Shown piece by piece: positions 22,337 through 32,429 of a stretch of DNA of 32,941 bases (positions are counted from its first letter, which is position 1; every line of letters begins with the position of its first letter). The notes beneath the pieces are model-generated. The model was not told the DNA's origin. It worked only from the letters and a program-made list of their open reading frames with translations, and ran no database searches. Origin of the DNA: Cochliopodium minus (lineage: Eukaryota; Discosea; Himatismenida; Cochliopodiidae); the NCBI GenBank assembly GCA_024220525.1, contig JAMYWO010000173.1, positions 56,054-88,994 on the forward strand, read 5' to 3'. The position numbers and the translations under genes were made by a program.

Positions 22337-25300
22337 ATGATGTTCAATAATTTTAATACAATGACTTCCAATCAAATTATTGGAACCACAAACATAGATT
22401 TTGAAAGTATTTATGAGAATAGTAACTATTATCAAACCTTCATTTGTGATAAAAAATATAATGCTAAATCAATGGATGAATATAGATTAGAAGATTATAC
22501 TAATAAATCATCCACCAACAATTTTTCCAATAATAATACATTTGATTCAAATTCTTCAATATTTGGAAATACAACTAATAATAATACTAATAATAATGCT
22601 TTTGGATCAAATAATCTCTTTGGAAGCAATAATAATAATGCATTTGGATCCACAAACAATAATACATTTGGTAGCCCCTCATTTGGCAATACAAGCTCAA
22701 ATACATTTGGAAGTCCCACCAACAACAATTCTTTTGGATCAAACAATAACATGTTTGGAAATACCAGTAATAATAATCCTTTTGGTTCAACGAATAATTC
22801 TAATACCAATAATCCATTTGGATCAACCAACACTACTTTTGGAAGTAATAACAATTCCAACCCATTTGGATCCACATCAAACAACTTGTTTGGAAATACA
22901 TCAACCAACAACAACAATAATACCTTCGGAAGCAATACTTTTGGAAGCAATACTACCAATACATTTGGCACCAATACAACCAATAATCCATTTGGATCCA
23001 CTTCCAATAACTTGTTTGGGAATACATCAACCAACAACAATACTTTTGGAACCAATACATTTGGAGGTAATACCAATACAAGCAATAATCCATTTGGATC
23101 CTCCAATACTACATTTGGATCAACCAACAATACCTTTGGAAGCAATAACAATACCTCCAATAATCCATTTGGAACCTCCAATAATTTGTTTGGCAATACA
23201 TCAACCAATAATACCTTTGGAAGCAATCCCTCCAATAATTCAACTTTTGGATCAAATAACTTGTTTGGAAATACATCAACAAATAACACTTTTGGAAATA
23301 ATTCATTCACAACTACCACAACTGGATCTGATTCTTTTAATATGTTTGGTTCTAATAATAACAATAATAACCTCTTTGGAAACACTAATACAAATAACAA
23401 CAATAATATTTTTGGGAATACAAGCAATACTAACAATACTTTTGGAACCAACAATACCAATGGTAATAATCTCTTTGGAAACAATTCCACCACAAATAAC
23501 AATAACATCTTTGGGAGTCCTGGAGGAAATAGTAATAATAATAATATTTTTGGCAATACTTCCAATACCAACAGTAATAACATCTTTGGGAACACAAATA
23601 CCAACAACAACACGAATACCTTTGGGAATGTTTTTGGATCCACTCCAATAACAAGCAATACCAATAATGGAGGTTTTGATACATCGAATATCTTTGGAAA
23701 TACCAACAGCAATACTAACAGCAATAATCTCTTTGCTGGAGGATTCACTTTTGATACACCAAACAAAAATAATAATAACAACAACAAAACTGATATTTTT
23801 GGAGGCAATTTGTTTGGAAACAATACATCAACACCTACATCTTCCAACATCTTTGGGAGCAACAATAATACTTTTTCTACCACCTCTTCCAATGTCTTTG
23901 GCTCCAACAACAACGGAGGAGACTTGTTTGGAAGCTCTAATAAAAATACAACCGGAGGATTTACTTTTGGTGATTCTGGATCTTCCCAAAATACTTCCAA
24001 TAATCTTTTTGGCTTTACTCCTTCTGGAACATCATCTACATCCTCATCCAATTTTGATTTTAATTCTTCTTTTACATCACCTAATTCCGGGATTGGATCT
24101 AATCAAAACCAAGGAGATGCACTGAAGAGAACACCTTATCTCCAAACCCAAAAGATCCTCCCTTCCAAATTGTTCATGCCTACTTACAAGCCTGTCCCTA
24201 AAGTTTCATACATGGACAACATTACTGTCAAGAGCCCTACTGTACAAGAAACCACCCACATCCAACCTGAGCCTTTCGAAGAAACTTTCCACATTGACGA
24301 ATCCATCAAGCCTTTGGAATTCAAAACAAGAAAAGACAATGAAACATCTGATTTTGGTGATATTGTTGTACCTAAGATCAATTTGGATGACGATTCCAAT
24401 AGAAAACCTCGCATCATCAATACTGAAGAGTATACCACTGTACCTCCTATCGAAAAACTACAAAACATGAGTGAAAAGGAATTGAGTTCTTTGAGAGGAT
24501 TCAAAGTGAGAAGGGAGGGATTTGGAGAAGTTGAATTTCTTGAACCTGTAAACGTACTTGGATCTACAATCGATCAGGATGTCATGTTTACAAAGATGCA
24601 CATTGAAGTTATTTCCAAGAAAATTAATGGTCATGCTAGAGTCCAACTCTACAATTGCTATCCTATCTCCAAAAAGACTGGTAATAGAATTAGAAACAAA
24701 AAGAAATTGCAAACTTTCGAGCAAAAACTCAGAAACCCTACTTGGAACCCTGATATTACCACTGTAGACTATGAACCTAAATCTGGTAATTGGGTCTTTG
24801 AAGTCCCTCATTTTACAAAGTGAGTTTTTTACAAATTTTTTTTTTAATACTGAAAAAAAAAAATTTGTGTTTGAATAAATAATGTTGTTAAATAATCATC
24901 TTTTCTTTTTGTTTGTTTTATTTTTTTCTCATTTCTTTTTTTAACATAAAAAGATATGGTATAGATTTTGACGATGATGAAGAGGAAGAAGATGAGGAAG
25001 AGAACGAGGAGGAAGAATCTCCAAAAAAGAAAAGAGGGATCAAGGTTCCTATCAGATTAGATATCACTGATTCAGATGATGAAGACGAGGATTCATCTGA
25101 TGAGATTTCTGAACCTTCCAACGAGGTTCAAGAAGAGAACAATGTTAGAATCAATCAAAAGTTGAGTTCAAAGTTTAAGATAGATGATTACAAAAACTAT
25201 GATGATCAGAACAGAAAGGTCAACTTCAAAACTACTGTTGAAGATATCAGAAGGGAAAAAGATAGAAGAAACTATACCATTGATGATGCTAGCGATAGTG

Positions 25301-27515
25301 ATGTTGATGATGAAGAAGTTGAAGCCAATTTTGACAACAAACGCAATTCTGATGAATCTTTGATTTCTAGTGACACTGATAACAACGATGAGGAGGATGA
25401 GGAAGAGTTTATCGAAGTTATGAGCCCTCAACAAAGAGAAATCCTTCAAAAAGCAACCCAGCTTGATCTTCATCCTGAACAAATCGAATTGATCAAAGAT
25501 ATCTTTGTGGATGATGAAAAACTGTTGGGTAATTTGATCCACCTTACTCCATTTTAAAATCTTATTTTTTATTTTGTTAATAGGTGAAGTATATCCTATT
25601 TCTGATCCGCCCACTGTTTCAATCACCAGAATGAGGGAAGACTATATCCAAGATTTTGGTTAAAATTTGAAAATGTATATTTCAAATCTCAAATTGATTT
25701 CTTTTTTTTAAATACAGATTTCAATCCTGAAAAGAAAGTGAAGACAGTAGATTTTTCTGGGAATAAAGTATCTCCGCTCTCTTCTTCTTTCCTCTTCTCA
25801 CAATCAGATGCATATCAAGAGATAAACTTGGAATCTGCAACAGAGAACTTGGAAACAATTGTTAAGCCATCTCTCCCTCAAAAGTTTTCTCAAGGAGAAA
25901 AAGATCTTAAATTGAACGAAGCAAGATTATGTTATCTCAACAGTCGAGCTTTCAGAGTTGGTTGGGGAAGCAACGGAGTATTTGTACATCCCGGCCACAG
26001 CTTCTATCAATTACAAAAAGAAGAAGAGGTAGAAGAGGTGAATGATAAGAGCAATAAGGGATTGAGATCTACTGATGTTTGTGTTGAAAGAATCAATGTC
26101 TTCTCGGACAAGATGAAAAATTTCAGGGATAATCAGCTCGAAGGATTCTTGAATCTTCATAGACAATACTTTTTCCCTCTCAACGATCTCGATAAGAAGT
26201 CTGGTTCGATATTCAATAAGTTTTTCAATGAAAGCAGCCATACAGGCTTTGATGATCTCGCAAACAATAATAAACAAGGTGATTTGATCAGGGAGATCTG
26301 GGCTTTGTGTGACATTTTGTTTGGAGAAATTACTGAGGAGATTACTTCAGAGAAACATGATCCTTCTAATGAAGATTACTTCACCAAGATGTACAGAAAG
26401 GAAAAGTTTGCAGTTTGGTTGAAGAAGAGTCTTGGAATTGATAGCTATAGTGAAGTCTCTCCCAAGAACGTTTTGTTGAGACTTTTGAAGAATGATACTA
26501 GAGATGCCATCAAGATGCTTCACGAATTAAAGGACCTTAGATTGGCATCCATTGTATCTCAAACAGGATCAGAAAGTGTAAAAAAAACTTTATTTACAAT
26601 TTCTTTATTCTTCCTTTTTATTATTAGATCAAACAAGATTTGTTAGAGACTTTGAAAAACTACAACAGACATAAATTTGAAACAAAAATAGACAAACATC
26701 GTCTCTCTATCTACAAGCTCCTTGCTGGAGTTTACTCACAAGGAAACACTGAAGAGCTCAATGACATGTTGGGTTTTGAGGTCAACTGGAAAACTAGACT
26801 GGGTATCGAGTTTTGGTATAGCTCTCACTTTAAACTCACCAGATCATCTCCTATCGAAGAGATCTTTTCATCTTTTGATGAATGCAAAAAATCCTCTCCT
26901 CCAAACTACATCGAATCCCATAAAGATTATGATTCAAACGATGATCATCCAAAGGATATTCTCTATCATTTGATCAACTTTTTTTCCCTTTCCCAAAACA
27001 ATTCCAATCTCAACAGAAAGTTCTTCCAGAGCTTCTTCAGCTTCGAATCCATCACTGACTGTCCTCTTGACTACTCCACAAGTTGGATTCTCTTCACTTT
27101 GTTGTATTCCGTTCCTCATTTAAGAAAACTCTTTCCTCTCAACCAAGATGTGTTGATGTTGACCCTCCATTTTGCTTCTCAACTTGAATACTTGGGTAAA
27201 TGGGGTTGGTCTTTTTATGTTTTGGCTTGGGCCAATGAAATCTTTTCCAAAACTTCTTTCATTGATCATTTAAAGTCTTTCACTGATAATTTCATTAGAA
27301 GATATTCTCCATCCTTTCAAGATTCTCCAAACTTTAGTTTGTTCAACGATTCTCAAAAACTCTTCTCTCACGATATTACCTTGGAGAACACCTGCAAGGA
27401 ATCTTTAGATGTTTTCAAGAGGATTGAGTTTGAGATTGTTGAGAAGAAGAAAGAGATTGATGATCATTTTAGACTTTTGAACATTGAAATTGATAATTTT
27501 CAGTTTTCTAATTGA
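22337..27515 (+). CDS. NUP98: Nup98-Nup96 autoproteolytic nucleoporin precursor, 5 exons
   Basis: Exons 22337-24819, 24954-25528, 25584-25658, 25718-26577 and 26628-27515 join in phase to 4881 nt (1626 aa; human 1817). Residues 16-54 are a GLEBS Gle2-binding motif (GTTNIDF...SMDEYRLEDY). Residues about 70-600 are Asn-rich FG repeats. Residues 703-826 are the autoproteolytic domain ending WVFEVPHF|TKYGI, with cleavage expected after Phe826. An acidic stretch follows, then Nup96: AFRVGWGSNGVFVHPG, and the ACE1-type helical domain (RDAIKMLHELKDLRLASIVSQ) to the end. By family knowledge, Nup98 forms the permeability barrier and RNA-export docking site, and Nup96 joins the Nup84/107 Y-complex. Oddities are GLEBS at the very N-terminus, no GLFG motif, Thr in place of the usual Ser nucleophile, and an intron one residue downstream of it. 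Confidence 0.96.
22555..24035 (+). repeat. Asn-rich FG-repeat coding tract of Nup98
   Basis: Roughly 490 codons consist of degenerate units of the form FGS/FGN/LFGN separated by Asn, Thr and Ser runs, for example NNLFGNTSTNN and SNNPFGS, repeated dozens of times. Common cores are TFGS, PFGS, LFGN and IFGN. The classic GLFG core is absent. The repeats are imperfect at DNA level, so they are old or under selection rather than a fresh microsatellite. The same periodicity creates long spurious open frames on the other strand and in another forward frame, which should not be annotated. Confidence 0.92.
24443..24960 (+). other. Nup98 autoproteolytic domain and cleavage site, split by intron 1
   Basis: The domain runs from PPIEKLQN (residue 703) to HF|TK, with the scissile bond between Phe826 and Thr827 (Thr codon 24815-24817). 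Other landmarks shared with human Nup98 are GFKVRREGFGEVEF and SGNWVFEVPHF. Human and yeast use HF|S; Thr also has a hydroxyl nucleophile, so cleavage by N-O acyl shift is plausible. Intron 1 begins at 24820 (GTGAGT), inside the Lys codon after Thr, and ends at 24953. Read through, the same bases give Lys then TGA. An unspliced message would therefore encode Nup98 with only a two-residue tail after the scissile bond. Confidence 0.9.
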
Positions 27516-27624
27516 TAAAAACAGAGTATATTTATAAAAATCAAAACACAAATTTATTTTTCTTATTCATTTTCTATTGGTCAATCGAATGATTTGTTTT
27601 TCCAAATTTAAATTATAATAAAAA

Positions 27625-29988
27625 ATGAAGAGAATATTGATTCTTGTTTTCTTTATTTCCGCTTGTTTTTCTGTCAGTTTCAACAATTGCAAAGATATTT
27701 ATTCTGTAATCCAAAATAACAATACATTGACCATCATTGATGGATATAGCGAAAACAGTTGTGCATTTGGTTGGTAAAAAAAAATAAAGTTGAAAAAAAA
27801 AATTTATCTTGATATATCCCAACATGATAAAGCTTTAATAATACCATCACTTTAAATGGATGGTCCACACTTTATATCAATACCTCATCCAAATGTTCGA
27901 ATGTCTTGCAAGCAAGATCCGCGGGCTATCTGGAAGGATATCTGACGAAAGATCTGATCTATCTCTATCTCAAGACGATGCATGAATACGATAAATCTTT
28001 CTTCAATCAATACCCAAAGATAAAAATACAAATAGACGATTATATCCAGAAAAATGAGCAATTCACACGTAATATGATCGCATCTAACAATGGTTCCTCC
28101 TATAACCAACAATTATCCTATGTGATCGAACAATTGGAAGGAATGTTACTGGGATATAACAGCATTCAAAACAGCAATAACAAAACAGATTTCTTTGCCT
28201 TGTATAAACTCAATTCAGGAGGTTTTCTCTTTTTTTTTAAAAACTTTTTATTCTTTTTTAATTATTTTTTTCAAAAAGCTGATTCAATGGATCTTTTGAA
28301 CTATTACATGTCCAATACTTCCTTTACAAAGAAATTGGCCAAATATCATTCTCACTGCTCTGCCTTCTTCAAAAAGACCCAAAATGATGTAATATTCGGA
28401 CACAGTAAAAATAAAATAAATTTATTATAGGATTATTTTTAAACGCAATTATTTTTAATTTAGCAACATGGGTAAAGAAAAAAAAAAATTGAAAAAAAAA
28501 AACTTTTTAAAATTTTTAAAAGAATCAATATTTAGGAATGACAAGAATGTAATTTAAACTTATTTTTTTAACTTTTTTTTTGTAAAAAGTTTTTCTTTTT
28601 TAAAATGAAGATACAAGTATTATTCTTTTCAATATTCTCAAGCTACCAAATACGAAGCGTTTTCATCTTACCCTGTTTTCTTGAACTCTGGCGATGATTA
28701 CTACATCTTGTCAAGTGGATTGACAGTAATAGAAACAACCCTTTCAGTATATAATTACACAAGTAAATGGATAAATTCAAATTAATTCTTTTTTTTATTT
28801 ATTTTATAATTTTTAAAAAATTTAAAGTAATTAATTTTTTTTCAACTTTTTATTTCTATTATTTAATAAATATTATTTGAAAATTTTTTAAAATAGTTTA
28901 TAATAATTTGACTCCCAATTCTTTGTTTACTTGGCTACGTACTATTGTATCCAACAGAATAGCCCGCAGCGCAAAGGAATGGTGTCAAACATTCGAAAAC
29001 TACAATTCAGGTACATACAAGTAAAAAAAATTTCAAATCTTTTCATTTTTTATCAACATTTTCATATTTTTATTTTATTCTTGAAATTTTTTAATTTTTT
29101 TTTTTTTTGTTAGTAATGAATGGATGATATTGGATGCAAATAATTTTGCGCAAAAACAAAATTACTTTTTTGTTTTGGATCAAATGCCAGGTCTCATTCA
29201 TTACCAAGACTTGTCCAACGTTTTGAATTCTCCTCCTTTTTACTTCCCTTCATTCAATATCCCTTACTTCCCTAACATTTACAATTATTCCGGCACTTTA
29301 CAAATGTACCAACAAAATGGAGATGCTTATTCTTGTAAATAAAATTTTTTTTTATTAAAAATTTTTTATTTAATATTTTTTTATTTAACATTTTTTATCT
29401 TTTATTTTTTTAAATAATTTTTTTTTTGAAAAGGGACAAATTGCCCTCGTGCTCAAATTTTTAGAAGAAACGAAACCCAAACTAATTCCGTTGACGATCT
29501 CAAAGATTTGGTTAAAAAACTTTTTTCTTTTTGCATTCCCTTCTATGATTAATAACTAACACCTAAATTTTCTATTCAATAGATGCAGTACAACAACTAC
29601 AAGTTTGATCCTTTGTCTCAAGGAGATCCAGGTAATGCTGTTTCCTCAAGATTCGATTTAGAACCAGATGGGAATGGAATGGCAGTAGGAGGAATAGACT
29701 CCAAGTAAATATCCAAAAAAAATTTTTTTTACATTTAGAAATTTTTTTAGTTTCTTCTTAATTTTTTTTTTCATTTATTATTTTATTATCGATAATATTT
29801 TGTTTTTTTTAAAAAACAAAAGAGTGTCTTCCATTAACTTTTCTTCAAATACTGCCAAGACTTATGCGATTAGTGGTCCAACTCATCAAACTCAAACACC
29901 TTTTGTTTGGTCTAAGACCAATTTCACTGATCCTCACTACGGACAACCCGATATTTGGAATTTTAATTACGAAATTCAATCTTTTTAA
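27625..29988 (+). CDS. Phospholipase B-like (PLBD/laminin-A-type) secreted Ntn hydrolase, 11 exons
   Basis: Exons are 27625-27773, 27833-28221, 28279-28404, 28464-28471, 28523-28548, 28611-28762, 28897-29020, 29114-29334, 29434-29510, 29583-29704 and 29823-29988. They total 1560 nt (519 aa); family members are about 550-590. Residues 1-18 are a signal peptide ([18 protein letters not shown]). Family blocks are [24 protein letters not shown] with the likely autoproteolytic/nucleophile Cys206, [60 protein letters not shown] and a terminal [10 protein letters not shown]. Proteins of this family are lysosomal or secreted, deacylate phospholipids and amides, and mature by self-cleavage. Exon 4 is 8 nt and exon 5 is 26 nt; both are required to build [14 protein letters not shown]. 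Intron 2 (57 nt) has no stop and is a multiple of three, so retention would add 19 residues. Confidence 0.94.
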
Positions 29989-30205
29989 ATTTTTTAAAGA
30001 CTTTCTTGCAAAATTTAAATTTTTTTTTTGGGGAATCTGACTTTAGTTCCGATTTTTGAAGTTTATATTTTGAAAATATTGATTTAAAGAATCATATAGA
30101 ATCTGAAGAATAGTTAAATTTCCAAGAATTCAAAGTTTATTTCTCTGAAATTCATTTAAAAAATATAAAATAAAAATTATAAAAAAAAAAAATTGTGAGA
30201 TCATA

Positions 30206-32363
30206 ATGAATAGAATTCCTTCTCTAAAAGATTTATCCTTTGATAATATTGTAAAAAAATTGGTTGATGAGAAAATATCCCTGAATGGAATCTTACCTCA
30301 AATGAGAAATCAAATTTTCTCTTTGATTTTAGAAAAAAAGATATTGGAAAACAAGATAATTAATCTTTTCAATGAAATTGAAGAATTGGGTATATAAAAA
30401 TCTTTTTAATTTTAAAGGCAATCAAAAATATTTAGGACAAATTTATTCAAAAACAAAATTTTATATTATCCATCTGACTAAATTATAGATTTTTTTTGAT
30501 AACGTTCCTCATTTCATTGTCTTCAATAATTTATATATCACAAAGAAATTTTAAATTTTATTTGTATTGAAATTTAAAAATTTAATAATTTAAATTGTTC
30601 CCTTTTTCTCTATACTATTCATCTCTGATCATTTTTCATTGTTTGAGATAGATTTGGATGGAAAGATCTGGATAGAATTTGATTCAGAAACATGGGGAGA
30701 GTTCAAAAATCTCAAAAAACTTTGCTTATCAAGAACCCAAATTACTAATGAAATGCTCCTGTTGTTCTGCAAGAACAATCCTCAGATTCAAGAGATACAG
30801 ATCAACGATTGCAAGAATATCAACACCATTGCTCCCATCTGCGAGAATTGCCCAAACTTAAAAAGGCTTTGGATTCAAGGTATAGGAAAAAGATAAAAAA
30901 ATAATCGAAATTCAAAATTGAATTTTATTTTAAAATAAAATCATCAAAAAATAAATAAAAATAAATAAATATATATTTTTGAATATCAAAAAAAATCATT
31001 TGTTATCATTTAATTTTACAGTCGTTTTCTTTTCATTAAAATTTTTATTTATTACTTTGTTAGGAACGACAGTGTTAAACCCAGAAGAGGGAAAACTTTT
31101 TAAAGGGCTCAAAGAATTGGAATTCCTAGGAGTGGGATTCTGGAGAATCAAGAAGAAATTCTACGAGGAGCTGATCAACTGCTCTGAACTCAAAAACCTC
31201 CGCTTTCTTTCTCTTCAGGACTCCATTCATCTCGACGATCAACTTTTCATTGATTTGTTAGGAGATAAAGAACTTGAAAGTCTTGATTTGACAGACTGCA
31301 AAAGAATAGGTAAAAAAAAATTTGTTATTTTTGATAAAAAAAAAATTCAAAAAAAATTTTCTTTTTGCAAAAAAATATTCAAAAAACTATTTTAATTTAA
31401 AATCTGAAATTTATTTTTTTCAGGATCCAAAGCATTAGATTTTTTATCAACTTCTAAAACATCTAAAACAATAAAGTTTCTCAAACTTTCAGGAGTGGTT
31501 TTCGCAGAAGAAAGTAGCTTCGAGAAGATCTCAGAGTGTCCTAACCTTCAAAAGGTGATTTTCCCCAAACAAATCAACGAGAAGTCAATCTTCAATTTTT
31601 TAAAGAAGAGAAAAAATGAGATCACTTTTGTTGACTTTAAGTTTAACAATAATATCAACTCTGATTTGTTTCAAAAATTAAGTGATGAAAACATAATAAT
31701 GAAAAATTTGGAAGGGTTGAATTTAATGGTTAAAAAAAAAAATCGATCTTTTATTTTTCTTTTAGAAAAAAATTTCTCATCTTCTATTTTAGGGTTGTGT
31801 TAACTTAGATGAGAAAGCAACATCTTTTTTCCCAAAATTGTTCCCTTCTTTGATCAATGACAACTGTTTCCTTAACATTTCCAAATGTAATGACCTCAAA
31901 GACTTGTGTGCTTATGATTGCATGAACTTTACTGATGATGCTGTCAAGTTTCTTTCTAACTGTCCCAATTTAAATTCTTTGATTTTATCTGGTAAAAAAA
32001 AAAACAAAAAAAAAAAAATTTTAAAACCTATTTTTTCTTTTAGGAAATCTGAATATCACAAACTCTGCTTTGGAAAAATTACCACAACTTTGTGATCTTA
32101 GTACTCTCGATATCTCCTGTATAAAACTAAACAACGGGATGATAGATTATCTCCACAAGTTCCAGAACCTGAACGTTCTTATTCTCAGCGACTGTAAACA
32201 TATTAATGAAGAGGGGATAGAAAAGATCCTCCTTACTTTGCCCAACTTGAAGTTATTGGATGTCACTTTGAATGCTCAATTTGACAAAAATACTAGTGAG
32301 ATGAGAAACTCAAAGATTAATGAGATAAACAAAAAGTTTTCCAAAATAAAAATTCATTATTGA
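30206..32363 (+). CDS. Leucine-rich-repeat protein, cysteine-containing (FBXL/AMN1-like), 6 exons
   Basis: Exons 30206-30389, 30652-30879, 31064-31309, 31424-31728, 31793-31991 and 32044-32363 join in phase to 1482 nt (493 aa, TGA stop). The first ~60 residues are a helical leader (IPSLKDLSFDNIVKKLV...LPQMRNQIFSLIL) of a kind that often precedes LRRs; it could be a degenerate F-box but lacks a clear one. The rest is about 15 LRRs of the cysteine-containing type: CPNLKRLWIQG, ELESLDLTDCKRI, CPNLNSLILSG and LNVLILSDCKHINEEGIEKIL. Such repeats bind protein partners, often substrates of SCF ligases. Introns sit mostly after the first base of a Gly codon, at repeated positions in the LRR, as if exons arose by repeat duplication. 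The 3' end lies 66 bp from the convergent carrier gene. The specific partner is unknown. Confidence 0.86.
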
Positions 32364-32429
32364 AGAAAAGATGAAAAAGAATGAAATAAATTTGTAATAA
32401 AAATTCATCTCCATTTTTGTTGATAATTT

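Noticed and set aside
22337-24035. Asn-rich tracts as evidence for Dictyostelium
   Set aside because: Poly-Asn richness is confined to the FG region; the other proteins lack the pervasive poly-N/Q runs of Dictyostelium, and intron density is much higher than is typical there.
22495-24051. A 518-codon open frame on the minus strand opposite Nup98, and a 369-codon frame at 22542-23651 in another plus frame
   Set aside because: Both arise from the Asn/Thr/Ser codon periodicity of the FG repeats; their translations are low-complexity Leu/Pro/Val or Ile/Thr/Leu with no family resemblance.
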